Source of the DNA: Branchiostoma floridae | Lineage: Eukaryota > Chordata > Leptocardii > Amphioxiformes > Branchiostomatidae | Direction of reading: 5' to 3' | Assembly: GCF_000003815.2 (NCBI RefSeq) | Contig: NC_049996.1 | Span: 10,407,545-10,471,544, forward strand | DNA length: 64,000 nucleotides | Shown here: in pieces, positions 35,901 through 47,045 of the stretch | Layout: every line of letters begins with the position of its first letter | How positions within the stretch are numbered: the stretch's first letter is position 1 | Position numbers and translations under genes: made by a program | Notes under the pieces: generated by a model | What the model was told of the DNA's origin: nothing | The model's database searches: none | The model's input: only the letters and a program-made list of their open reading frames with translations

Positions 35901-38394
35901 ATGAATTAATATGCGGTTATACCCCTGTCACATCATCCACGATCTTCGGGCGTATCGATGGAAGATCGTCCATATTTATGATCGACAGAGGGTTGCGCGT
36001 ATTTTTCACCTGAAAACCATCCCTGTCACTTATAAGCTGTATTTTGCACCTTGTACAACTGTTGTGCAATAAAGTTATGATTATAAGCGAGGCTCGAGCG
36101 ATTGCCGCAGAATCGTCGTCCTATCGATTTTCGCCAAATGTGACAAGGGTATTATACCGGCTCTCCAGATACAGAAACTGGTACTTACCGGTTGATGCTG
36201 ATGTTGGACACGCTGTAGAGTGAGCAGATACAGCTGGTCATGCAGATGACACCGACAACCTCACAAACCACGGGGTGGTCCTGCAGGAACCTCTGCAAAT
36301 AAAAGACATAATAATGAAAAATTTTAAAAAATTACGACCGTTGTGTGCAGATGTTGGCGCACCGAATCCGTGTGTGTTTTTGGCACCATATTTTGTCAGA
36401 TTAGCCGTGTGCCTCGGTGGGTATATCGTGTAAAGTGCCTTTCCCAAGAGCACAAGGCCGGGGAATGGCGTATCGAACTCGCGACCTACCGATTCCGTCT
36501 CCAACGCTCTAGCCACTGCGCCGCGCCACACAGACCCCACCAAGAGACATAATCCTTCTTCTAATACTTACTCCTCCATATATGTCATGGGCTGCCTTAT
36601 ACAGAAATGGACCAGACCTTTTAAGGCCACTTATCTGCCGTACCATATAAATTTGCCCTACTTCTTCAAACATACCAAATTTGCACTACTTCTTCAAACA
36701 TACCAAATTTGCACTACTTCTTCAAACATACCCATCCTCTTGATTGTACCTTTCTGATTCTGCTTACACCTTCCACTATGTTCCGCGTGTCTAAACTGTA
36801 AGTCAGTTGCCATTTGAGATGTTTGTTGTTGAAGGTAGGGAACCCGGTCGGGAGAATGCATGAAATATACTCAAGGAAAGCGACAGAACGTCGCGTCAAT
36901 GCGAGTGGACAACAAGACAAGACCAAAATCCGTACGATCACAATTTGAAGGTATTGTTGGGGTAATCGTGCGTATGTCGTACAACATTGGGCAGGCTTGT
37001 CTTATACTGTATTAGATCCACGGCATGTTGGCGGTTTGTTCTGTCTCAGCCTGCTTCACAATCTAACAGCATTGAAATCGTACGACAAATGTGACGACGC
37101 CGTTAAAAAGACGTTTCCAACGTTTCAGACATTACAGAAGTTCATATCAATGAATGAATGAATGAACGTTATTGCTCGATAGTTGTGCACGGTATAATGT
37201 ATTGCAACAAAGCAATCATGCAACTGTACACCAAAGTAATAATTTAATGTAATGTAATGTTTTATTCAGGAACTCGCAGGCGACAAAAGTACACCCGAAT
37301 TTCGTCCTTACTACAAGACTTGACAAACAACTAACCACATGAAAACAACAATACAGACTTTCTTATTAATAATTCAGACAAAACACATCTGATCTTACAT
37401 TTTCAACATTACTGTTCTTCAGTCTATGACCACAGAAATATGAGACGTAAATGTCGCGTTGACATAAATACAGAGGTTACGCTAATGTCACATTTCCAAA
37501 CCGGGGCCCGGCCAGGCTGCTTGTGGAAACGAAGAACAGAAATGTATAGTCTGTAATTTCCTGATTTTTACAATGTACTGTTATGTTCACGGTTTTCACT
37601 GTGACGACTGCAACGTGATTTTATCATTACTGATAACAAATAATTCACAGCCTATTTTATGTGTACTTGCTGTGACAGTGAACATTTAGTTCCGAGAACA
37701 AGTTAAATTTTCTCGAACCGTGAAAGTTTGGTACCGAGAAGAGAAAGTGGATTACAGTACGTAAAATATGCACAACTCACGCCGACGACTTTTCTCTTTA
37801 CGTCTTGTGTACTTTGGTATCTTTTATTTCATACTTTTCGTTCCCGAAACCAAGGGCTCCGGTTTGGAAATGTGACATAGGCCTTATACGTTTCAATCAC
37901 ATATATGATTTAAGAAACTTTTACTTTCTTTTCTATACACTGCTTATTGGAAGTTGAAAACTGTTTCTCTCTGACTTATGTTGTTTTTTTGTGCATACAT
38001 ATGGTTTCATGCGTTTTTTGTGAAATATGAATACAGATTATGTTTAAAAGATAAGTAGATAAAAGGAATCCTTTACCTGATCTAAAATCCCGACGATATT
38101 GAAGGTGTCCACGATAGAGGAGACCATGAGATCGGCCACGGCCAGGTTAACGATGAAGATGTTGGAGACTGTGCGGAGACTCGGCGTGGTGTACACCGCC
38201 GAGATGATGAGGCAGTTCCCGAAGGTCCCGCCTGTGATCAGCACCACCAGGAGGACGGTGGACCCGATCTTCACTCCCATACTCACCTCTTCGATGTCGT
38301 AGTAGTCACCCAGCAGGGCAGAGTCGTTCACCGGGGTGGAGTTGAACGCCGCCCCCCACTCTAACGGCAGGGTGTCGTTGGTGGTGGCGTCCAT
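23933..38394 (-). CDS. Class A (rhodopsin-like) GPCR, melatonin/GPR84/moody-like
   Basis: Seven coding exons on the minus strand: 38394-38077, 36292-36189, 30599-30414, 29345-29214, 27910-27775, 24752-24664 and 24083-23933 (TAG). They total 1116 nt (371 residues), with every GT/AG pair and phase consistent. The ATG sits in CGCCATGG, a good Kozak context. Three N-glycosylation sequons lie before TM1. TM1 has GNCLIIS, TM2 NLAVADLMV. Cys3.25 is in HPVVCEVVG and pairs with GCTYDRT in loop 2. TM3 ends ISINRLL, TM4 has VSWFYSF, TM6 CWLPY. TM7 reads SSVNCLVYG and helix 8 KKFKTAFRKLL. The Asn-Arg at the end of TM3 and the overall shape fit the melatonin/GPR84/insect-moody group, but Tyr of NRY is Leu and Pro of NPxxY is Cys. 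The ligand is unknown. Confidence 0.9.
27477..27684. mobile_element. MITE, 208 bp, TA target duplication
   Basis: Starts CTGTAAATGCAGAAATGTTC and ends in the complementary GCATTTACAG, flanked by TA on each side (27475-27476, 27685-27686). The interior repeats GCGAAC/CCGCGAA words in both orientations. Termini and TA duplication point to a Tc1/mariner-type MITE. It sits in a GPCR intron. Confidence 0.8.
28858..28940. repeat. Near-perfect palindrome, ~37-bp arms, almost no loop
   Basis: CCAAATAGCAATTACTCGAG at 28861 begins an arm that folds back at about 28899 to end CTATTTGG near 28936, with a single mismatch and one 1-bp indel. It lies in a GPCR intron. It may be a tiny MITE or a head-to-head duplication. 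Confidence 0.85.
29728..30413 (-). repeat. Array of ~10 copies of the GPCR exon-3 splice-donor region
   Basis: The real exon 3 ends (minus strand) with codons for TYDRTHTF and the donor CAG|GTAAGG at 30414/30413. Further into the intron the same ~45-bp stretch recurs about ten more times, near 30340, 30270, 30205, 30140, 30070, 30015, 29945, 29870, 29800 and 29735, spaced 60-80 bp apart. Each copy carries diverged versions of the coding end, and most keep a GTAAG-like donor. The array looks like a minisatellite that captured the exon edge. Confidence 0.85.
34528..34639. mobile_element. Small MITE with 20-bp perfect TIR
   Basis: CCAAGCAGATCTTGCGGTGG at 34528-34547 is exactly reverse-complementary to CCACCGCAAGATCTGCTTGG at 34620-34639. 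ACTAAT and ATTAGT continue the match outside with small gaps. It lies in GPCR intron 2. Confidence 0.8.
35425..35735. repeat. Imperfect tandem repeat, ~50-bp units
   Basis: Units of GATACAGAAGCTGGTGTGTT + ACGCCGAAGG + a GATTATACCG-type end recur about six times, with a larger ~150-bp period (the TACCGTCTTTACATGTACAT block occurs twice). Confidence 0.75.
35917..36160. mobile_element. MITE with GTTATACCCCTGTCACAT-type ends
   Basis: GGTTATACCCCTGTCACAT at the left is answered by ATGTGACAAGGGTATTATACC at the right with minor differences. The inside carries CG-rich GATCGTC/GACGAT words. It lies about 25 bp from GPCR exon 2. Confidence 0.6.
36345..36535 (-). mobile_element. tRNA-derived SINE
   Basis: On the minus strand a tRNA-like head, GGCGCAGTGGCTAGAGCG (A box) then GGTCGCGAGTTCGATACG (B box), is followed by GTGCTCTTGGGAAAGGCACT. 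The last string also occurs downstream of SINE heads near 54.9 and 63.2 kb. Confidence 0.65.
37145..37215 (-). mobile_element. LINE 3' tail
   Basis: On the minus strand a short non-coding stretch ends in (ATTC)n, like the 3' ends of the LINE copies near 42.9, 52.9 and 63.9 kb. Confidence 0.5.
37484..37880. mobile_element. MITE, ~400 bp (copy A)
   Basis: AATGTCACATTTCCAAACCG at the left end pairs with CGGTTTGGAAATGTGACAT at the right. The right third matches copy B at 61072-61220 (TCTTTACGTCTTGTGTA and TTTTCGTTCCC words). Confidence 0.75.
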
Positions 38395-38489
38395 GGCGTG
38401 GACAGCCTGTTGAAGTGCGCGCGCACTGCTCGCACGGGTGGTGAACAGATAGCTGATAAACCTTCCCACACACAGACACCAGTAGGCTT

Positions 38490-38542
38490 CGTGACGTATG
38501 CTGATATAGGCGTGACGTATGGCGACATAGGCGTGACTCAGG
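38490..38542 (-). promoter_or_regulatory. GPCR upstream cluster of CRE and AP-1 motifs at 21-bp spacing
   Basis: About 100-150 bp upstream of the GPCR start codon, TGACGTA occurs at 38492 and 38513 and TGACTCA at 38534, exactly 21 bp apart. They lie in a 21-bp tandem unit (CGTGACGTATGCTGATATAG). The motifs are seen directly; cAMP/stress-type control is inferred. Confidence 0.45.
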
Positions 38543-38544
38543 CG

Positions 38545-40960
38545 GAATGGACCAATGGAGGCCTTAGCTTCTGTGTCCTAGTTGACGTGACTGGCTTGTA
38601 ATCATTGATATTCAAGACATTATTAAAATCATAGCCAATAGAGTGATGTACTGTTCCGTCACATCTTGTTGAAATATGGTCTCTTCTTGTTCCTTTAAAT
38701 GGTAAAGGAAAACAAAAATGGCATGTTAAAAAAATTGGATACACTTTTCTTTGTGTTTTTTAACTGCTTGTATAGATCGGCAGTCGAGATTTTGAGGGAT
38801 TGTGGATTATAATTAGCTTTCATATCTAGTGCTTTGACAGTGTCAGATTTGGTTGTTCTGTCAACATATTAGTGAATGAATAGATTATACCGGCAGTACG
38901 GTATATTCTGTAGACATACTATGCATCGAGTTGTCACTATTCCCGCGCGCCCTCACAGTTCACAGGCCACCATATAATAGGTTTCATTACTCACATGAAT
39001 AGTAACTGGAACATTTCTTTTCACAAGAGAATGAAAACTAGAGGACAAACGAAATCCCATTCATTAGCAGCTTGTTCGACATATTTTCCTCCCCATCCAA
39101 TCCCATCTTCTGCATCAGTTGTAATTAGCCACCTGGGGAGACCATTAAGTACAGTTCAGCAAAGATACATCATCTTGTATCCAACTTCCACCCATACACA
39201 CGTGTAAATCCACTTGAGTTTTTTCCATTTGCAATGATTTCTGACTTTCTTGTATCTTGTTACTATTCATTGAAGATACATAAATTCATGTAATATTTTT
39301 GTTTACATTTATTTGCTACACACTTCAGTTCTGTATTGACTGCGTTTGTACACCCAATTGTTTTCCCTTTTCCACTGGATCCGTGGATTATGTTTTGTCT
39401 ATGTCCTTATATTTCATTTGTGAATTGTGTATTTGTAGGTGAACTACAATAAAATATTTAAAAAAAAAAGACACATCTCTTGTGGCGCTATTAGATGATG
39501 GGGGAGACGCTAGAAAGTATTGCTGCTTTTGCCTACATATTTTACACACTATGTGTCTTTACGGGGTAAGGTTTTCTTGTTTTTAGTCCAGGGGATTTGA
39601 TTCCTTTTGAAACCATGACGATTAATGTCCATAACCAGATATGAAAAACATAAGCTGAGCTGTGGTTTTATAGAAAGCCCATAAGAGGTCCAAAATCGAG
39701 CTTGGTCTTTCTTTTTTGCCGACATCTATCAACAAGCTATAATCCGGATCAACCCACAGCTTCTAAACATATCCTACCAAACAACCATACACGACGATAT
39801 AGAAAAAACGTGACCTTTTCTGTGAAGGCAATGAAGTAATATGAAACATCAACAGGAATGGAGACCTTCGTGTCGAACTTTCTGGCACCTGGGACCGTGC
39901 TCTACCACGCCCGCAAGACAGCACTATAGTTCCTGTACTACAGGAGCTAATTGACTAACAAGCATCAACCTTGTATTGGCTTTGTAAAAGTATTAGTTTC
40001 ACGTTAAACTATCTAGAATTTGTCTTCACCACACTTGCTATCAGTTCTTAGTTTTTAGTTAAATCATATATATATACCTTGGTTGACGAAAGGCAGTGGA
40101 TTCTAGCCGAAACATCTGGCTGTTACCAAAATCGATGCAGTTGCTCGTCGAGTATCTGTTAAGTTAACTTGTGTAGACGTAACATACTTTGCCAGACATA
40201 AGATCTACGTGTCTGAAACACAGCGGCGTTAACTCAACAAAACGGTGTTAAGCCATCTTTCTGTTCTCAGTTCTATACGTGTTACTGTATACTTCAACTG
40301 TAAAATTTCAAGATAGAAACCCTGCGTGGATTTACCAGTCACCATCGGAGGGAAATGGAGTCTCATAAAGTACGTACGAGGTGTCTATGGAAACGTGACC
40401 AAAATACCATGTTTAACTCAGTAGGAGGTAGGCGATTCTAAGAAGGAGGTCACACAGACGTACAGTGTTTAGATTAATAAGTCTGGCAACGTGTACGTAC
40501 GAAAACAAACAGTATTCTACAAGAGTTCGGAGACTTTATACCTCAAGGAAATGTTTAGAGCTTTTGTAGATTTATAGCCTTATCTTGTCTCATTAAGTAT
40601 GCAAATAAGGTTCTAATTAGCATGATTTACTTTATTTATGTTGCTTTTCTTAACTAAAGAACACAGATTTTATGTGTAGAAGTTCCTTCGTTTAGCAAAA
40701 ATCCAAGTTAACATTTTGTAATAAATTATGTTTCTTTCTCATTAACATAATCAATTAATCATAGTGTACGCTTTTAACTAGCTCACGCATGTCACAACTA
40801 GAAAATCCCACCATTTACCACTACAGAATTATGGCACTTTCACATTAATCATAGTCTGCCTTATTTGTATAATTAGTATCTGTTGATGTTTCACCTGCCA
40901 TAAATTGAATACTTTACCTGTATAAATTTAGAAAGATATATTATAGAATAAAACTAGAAT
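38545..40960. other. Intergenic, no gene seen
   Basis: AT-rich DNA without splice-bounded frames. Nothing recognisable apart from scattered repeat fragments. Confidence 0.5.
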
Positions 40961-40962
40961 TA

Positions 40963-41215
40963 CAGTGGCAGAGGGTTCGCCATGTATTCTGTAGGTCGTG
41001 AGTTCAATCCCGGCCGAGTCATACCAAATGATTTAAAATGGTACATGCTGCTTTCTCTGCTTTTGGGAAAGAGTATGGAAGTTGAACACACACCACTACC
41101 AGTGGACTAGCCCCTGCTGTAGTGATTGCAAAAATGGGTGTGGCCCAGGGCTACTGAAACGGAAATGGGCGCCGCCCTATGCGCCATCAGGGAAGGACTT
41201 TGACTATTTTACTTG
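40963..41215 (+). mobile_element. tRNA-derived SINE, ~250 bp
   Basis: Head with A box (AGTGGCAGAGGGTTCG) and B box (GGTCGTGAGTTCAATCCCGG) at tRNA spacing. A ~180-bp non-tRNA body follows, ending near GCCATCAGGGAAGGAC. Confidence 0.65.
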
Positions 41216-41599
41216 ACTAATTGTTTCCTCGATGAAGATGGCTGTTGTCTGTGATTTATGAAGTAAACAGGGACAGTTAGTGTTGTTTTGAACAGAATAT
41301 GTTCGAAAACGTTTCTACAATGATGTGAGATCGAAATTTTATGCCCCCTGACACCGTAAGTAGTTTTTGTTATACATGTAGACCTTACAAAAGTCGCTGT
41401 ACTTTTGTCGTGTCAATAAAGATTATTGTTATTGTTATCTTAGGCCACAGTCGCCACACTGACTTGATTTCATGGATGGCATCCTCTGGAGACCCCAAAG
41501 CGCGAGGACTAACAAAAAGAGAAAAATCTAGCAAAAGCAAATGGCGCTAAACCACAGGACAGGATCCATTAAAGTCAGATTACAGAAACACTGAGGCAA

Positions 41600-42035
41600 T
41601 TCGATGTTATCAATGATGTTCAGCACCTAGTACAGGCCTTTATGCACGTGTATTAATAATGTTAAGCACCAAGGACAGGCCTGTAAGCCTGTGTATCAAT
41701 GATATTCAGCACCAAGGACAGGCCTGTAAGCCTGTGTATTAATGATGTTCAGTGCAAGGCCAGTGACAAGTGTCTCTTTATTGATGGGGTTCAGCACCAA
41801 GGACAGGCCTTTATGCCTGTGTATTAATGCTGTTCAGCACCAGGGACAGGTGTATATGTCTCTGTGTTGATGGGGTTCAGTACCAAGGACAGGCCTATTT
41901 GCCTGTGCGTTGATGGTGTTCAGAACCAAGGACAGGCCTATAAGCATCTGTGTATAGATAGTGTTCCGTACCAGAAGCCTTGTATACCTCGGTGTGTTAA
42001 TGGTGTTCAGCACCAAGGACAGGCCTGTTGGCCTA
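41600..42035. repeat. Minisatellite, ~55-bp unit, about eight copies
   Basis: GTTCAGCACCAAGGACAGGC followed by CTGTAAGCCTGTGTATTAATG recurs from about 41615 to 42035 with substitutions and indels. Confidence 0.85.
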
Positions 42036-42867
42036 TGTCGTCGTGTGTTATGTTTCATTTTACATTATGGTTTCACTTCAAGCGTGAACAACAGCTAAAG
42101 GTTACACGTATGTTTTGACGCCTGCTTGAAATTGGAGACTGAGTCGGATTATTTCAAGCATCCTGGTAACCTTAACGTTAATCGTTAGCGACGTTGAGCT
42201 AATCTAAAAAGCCTTGCGTTGGGACTTGTAGGAGAAATGTCAAAAGCACTTATAACTGCAACTCTATCTGCTCGTTAGATTGAAGCATGGCGACAGTTGA
42301 TATTTAAAAAAGTTTGCACAGGGGTAAAGGCATAGATCCTCTTTAGATTGAAATATCTCAATTTGTTGTTGAGACTTTTTAGAGCGACCCATGTGATTTC
42401 AAGATGCCAAATTTCAAGTCATTCTATGAAAAACGAGCCTTTTAACTATAAAACCAATTGCATTACTTTATTGAAGGACCCTCGTAGTACCTAGGTCACA
42501 AGTGAAAATCGTCCGACGCTGGAAAAATTGCACGACCATGGGCGATGGCTGATTTTACTGATCGTGCGATTTACGGGATATGCTATCGCAGGTACATCGT
42601 ACGATGTATGTGACCGGGGTTTAAGTGATCATAAGAACCCGCCAGTTTCATTTTCAACATTGTACCAAAGTCTGTACTACCTTAGCGCACGTCTCAGTTG
42701 GGTAAATCCTCTCATGGACGTAAATATAGAAGCACAGGCACTAATTGCTAACTGTGTTTGCCTGAGTGAAATGATTCGGCCTCTGCCCAGCAGAAACGAC
42801 TCCTGTCGTGTGTAAGAACTAATAGCCCGTGGTTTTCACACAACGAACGCCGTGAGCCGACCTGTCA

Positions 42868-43924
42868 ATGAATGAATGAATGAAGACCTTTATTGTACAT
42901 TCATACCCACTGGGTTTAGTACAGGTCACAACAAATGATACAACATGATATAATGATACAATGAATCTACACTACTCAAGGATCGTATTCTACTGCGTAC
43001 ATTCGGCTTTCTCGTTTCTTTGTGATATTGAAAATGTAAGAACAGATATGCTTTATAAGTAAAGGCTTGTCTAGATTCATAAGGAATATAAATTTGTCTA
43101 TATTACTTAGTTGTATGAAGTGGGGGAACATGGATTCTATTAGTCTGTAGAGTTCAGCTCTCTCTTTCTTGTACAAACTACATTCTACTACAAAATGATG
43201 TTCGTCTTCTAACTTATCTAGATTGCAGTATCTACATATTCGTTGTTCTAGAGGAGTGCGGTTATGTCTTCCGGTTTCGATGTGTAATTTGTGGCAACTG
43301 ACTCGTAGTTTTGTGACGGCCGTCCTGTGCCGAATATTGTCAATATCCAGGTATTGTTCCACATTATAAGTGGACTTGAACAGTCTGTAAGACCTCAATT
43401 TGTTTTTAGCGGATCCACCTTTGTTGTCATTGTGTATCTCTCTTAGAAAAGTTTGAAAATAAATGTCTTTCAGACGCTGATTGATAGAATTGATAATTTG
43501 AGACGAATTTGTATTGTGCTGTAGAGGACAATGCCATACATAACCATAGCCGCATTCCTCCAGTGACTGGCGAACTCCTGACGCCCAACACTTGGCTCCA
43601 GCCTTGTCTAAATCTATCTGGCAAGAAAGAGCGTCTGACTGGAAACTGTCTGCTGGTACTTTCTGGCGAAGTCTAATTAAGTGTTTAATAGCATTTAGGG
43701 AGGCTTCCAAATGAATGGGGAACCTCCCTAACTCGGCTCTAGCGGCGAGGCCACTTGTGGATCTTGGCACGTGTAGGGTTTGTCAATGGACCTCCTTCTG
43801 GTGGGATCACACGTGTATATATATTCAAGTCCGTATGAGGTCTGCATAGAAGTCTTAGCCTCCACAAGGCTCCACGGGTCACTGTTGAAATGATAGAAAT
43901 TTGAGAAATATAGCCAGATAGCAT
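42868..43924 (-). mobile_element. LINE 3' part: end of the reverse-transcriptase ORF, 3' UTR and (ATTC)n tail
   Basis: A 264-codon frame (43770-42976) begins VPRSTSGLAARAELGRFP, a motif of the post-RT region in many non-LTR elements. It carries a C-terminal zinc-knuckle-like set (CRYCNLDKLEDEHHFVVEC) and ends KHICSYIFNITKKRE. Upstream (to 43924) the frame is broken by a frameshift. After the stop come AATAAA and an (ATTC)n tail near 42870, typical of CR1/L2-like elements. It is a 5'-truncated dead copy. Confidence 0.85.
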
Positions 43925-43999
43925 GCCAGAGGAGTTAGCTGGTCGCAGACATTACTCCTCGGACAGATAATTCTGACATGTTAACTTATGTGTCTATAT

Positions 44000-45915
44000 T
44001 TCTCAAATTTCTACTACTTTTTTTAGCGACCAATGGAGCCACTTAGAGGCTAATAATTCATACGGACTCGCACGTGTATGTATACGCACGTGTGAACCCG
44101 GCTTTACTCATGTTACTGTTACATGTACATAAAAAAGTAGCACAGGTGCTTTGTGCTGATTAGTGCTATTATTTCAATTTGAGACAATTTAGAATCATTT
44201 GATGCCGAGTGATCCTACTCTGTGTATCAATGGCACTTTTTCAGAGGGGTTTGAGGCGATGTACGAATGAAAAATGCCGATTTTTTTTTGTTTCTCCAAA
44301 AGGCACAATTATGTTTCAGTTGAGGCCAATTGATCTGTACAGCCTGTAAGGTAGCACTAACTTCACAGGCACGTGGCAGGGGCTGTTTATAACACACTGG
44401 GCGGCTTGTCACATCTAACCTTTACGCATCTGGATACAGGCGTCGTCTAATGAGGATGGTGGCAATATTGGCGGCACGAGTTGCACTCTTTGAAACTTCT
44501 AGAGAAGAACAAAGTTTTTAAACTCCTCAACCATGAGTTGTTACTAGATCACTGTGCGATGGATGAAGATAGATATAGTGTGATTCAAGCGCAATCTAAG
44601 TTTAGTTTATGTTTAGTTAACTATTTATTTCAGGCATTAGCCCATTCAGAAATACAATTTGTACATTTAAAAACAATGATCTACTTAGAATTAAAATAAA
44701 ACAATCTATACAGTATCTCATGGCCTGTGCACCACGTAGCAATAGTGTTTCCAGAACTTGCTCGAATCCCCTTCTGGCATAACACATTTGTGGACAAAAT
44801 GACATTATGCAAAATCTCTCAGAAGCAACTGGATAAGGTACACATCGCTAACAGGTTCAGATGTTTCCGACAACATCTAGTGAAAACAGAGATGAAAGAA
44901 AGTGGACGTTTTCTGAAACGTTTATCGAATCGTCTGATGCATTTATACTACAATGTACATGTACTGTAGCCTGGGTACCATCCAATTTCTACCGGGGCTC
45001 CTTACACTCATGTACTGTACTATGTGCCTGGATTTCTACTCTCCATCGACGTATGTTTCCTTAATTCATTTCTGTCATTTCCAAGATGGCATAGTCACAT
45101 AATCAGCTTAATAATCAACTCAACTCGGCATATGGCCGCATCAATGGTTTCAGATTATCTTTCATTTAAATTTGGAGATGAACCGCTTGATGTTTTTGAG
45201 TGATGATATTTGGCGTATTAGTTTACAATTTTGCCTCTGGGATTCAAGACGATGTAACACGGGATAAAAGAAATTTGAAAGTACCCGTAAAAACAAGTCC
45301 TAAGTGTCCTGAATTACAGTTAACCTTTGGTTCAATTGAGGCCAATTGATACTATGTAAAAGTTGGAATAACGAAATTATTATGAACATTGACGCTTCCC
45401 TTTTCCGCGTTGAATTCTAATGTGAGAATCTATGTTCAAATCGCTTTCATTTATCTCCTGATGTTACATGACGAATACAACTCACTGATCTCCAGGCTTC
45501 AGTGTTATCGTAATCACATATCTCTTTTTGATGCATTTTAATCATCTTACATATGTTTTTTTTCTTTGATAACCCGCTCAGATAATCTGGGCTTCAAACG
45601 CAAATGCGCCCACGTCACTGTGGTACAATTTCACAAAGCCGCAAAGAACAGTCGCGGCTCAGTGTGATACGTATACATGCTAAACGGATGGACATGGATT
45701 ACATGAAAGGGCTTCAATTATCAATGCAAAGTCTTTTGATATAGTAGTGACGATTGATCTGAAAAGACTTCTAATGTACTCTGTGTCATCACGTTTCACT
45801 ACACACGACACATCAATGAAGAACAAATTAGATCGAGAAACAGATACTCCAAGAAACATTAAACCACCTATAACGAAGAAGAGTACCTGAAAATTCCGAA
45901 CGAACAATAAATATC
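44000..45915. other. Intergenic, no gene seen
   Basis: No recognisable exon. A short inverted pair (AAATTTGAGAAATATAG near 43892 and its complement near 43996) straddles the left boundary and may be a MITE. Confidence 0.45.
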
Positions 45916-46369
45916 TATTATTACCAAACTACGAATCAGCTGCCACAAACTCAGTGTTTAATCAGGGAGGCACAACCGCACACTTCTGGAGCAAAGAATC
46001 TGTCAGTTCTGTAACCTGAACAAGGTCGAAGATGAAGCCCACTTTTTACATGCTTGAAAAAAGCATGTACTGTTTCTGGTAGGGATCTTTGTGATTCCGG
46101 ACCTATATCTTTAGAACCTCTGGATGGATTGCGATTTCCTTTGCTGTGGGGATAGAGTGTGTGACCTATTGTGCTATTAAGTAGATTAGAAGTTTGCTGT
46201 TGTTTTGTGGTTCGTTTTTTTTTTAAATATTTACACCCCTTTTCCTGTTATGGAGTGACCTGGCCTCATTCCCTCTGTCTCAACCTCCTTGGGGACAGCT
46301 AGCAGCTGTAACATCTGTTTTGTGTTTTCAGTAGCATGGGAGTGTGTGGAAGGGTCGTTTCCAGTGCTA

Positions 46370-46947
46370 CGAGGGGCGTGCAATAAGTAATGGTCCTGAC
46401 CCACTTCCAGTTGTCTGATCTAAATGAAATTTTGTATGTGTAATAATTCATATCTCTATGGGTTATGTTGCAAAAGACAGCTCTGAACTAATTGTGGTTT
46501 CTGATTTACTGGTGTTTGAACTTAGTCAGGTGCGAAATGGACCAGGTGTGAAATGGAACCAGTTGAGTGTCGCGCAGTGATCCGGTTTTTGTATTTCAAA
46601 GGACGCACACCAAAGAAGACTTTTGATGAAATAAATGAAACTTATGGTGATGATGCCCCATCATATGACCTTGTAAAACGCTGGCATCCTGAATTCAAAC
46701 GTGGCTGGAAGTCTGTGGAAACAGCTCCCAGACCTGGTCGTCCCTCTTGTGCCATTGATGAGGCATCAGTTGGAGGACCAACCTGGGGTGTCCTACAAAA
46801 TCGGTGTCCAGAGCTGCATCAAACGATGGGAGAAATGCATAACTCTGGGTGATTCCTATGAAGAGAAAGACTAATAACTGTGCCAAGTTTCATTAATCTC
46901 CTGCTATGGGAAATGGGTCAGGACCATTACTAATTGCACGCCCCTCG
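46370..46947 (+). mobile_element. Internally deleted mariner transposon
   Basis: Ends CGAGGGGCGTGCAATAAGTA and its inverted partner TAATTGCACGCCCCTCG, with TA on both sides (46368-46369, 46948-46949). The frame from 46553 encodes the N-terminal helix-turn-helix of mariner transposase (MEPVECRAVIRFLYFKGRTP, TFDEINETYGDDAPSYD, APRPGRPS). It then jumps, out of frame, to remnants of the C terminus. The catalytic DDD region is missing, so the copy cannot encode active transposase. Confidence 0.92.
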
Positions 46948-46983
46948 TATATCTCCAGAACAGAACGTGTGATTGTGATGATA

Positions 46984-47045
46984 TTTACCTCCATGAAAAA
47001 TGGAGGTATAGTTTTTGGTGTGTCTGTGTGTGTGTCTGTTTGTGT
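46984..47045 (+). repeat. Hairpin-bearing repeat (ACCTCCATGAAAAATGGAGGT)-type
   Basis: A short hairpin, ACCTCCAT + GAAAA + ATGGAGGT, is followed by GTGTGTCTGTGTGTGTGTCT. A similar hairpin, ACCTCC(GTGAAAA)GGAGGT, lies at 61488 in the caspase intron. Confidence 0.6.

Noticed and set aside
46553-46852. Domesticated mariner gene
   Set aside because: The catalytic region is deleted, the frame breaks, and intact TIRs and TA duplication mark an ordinary dead transposon.
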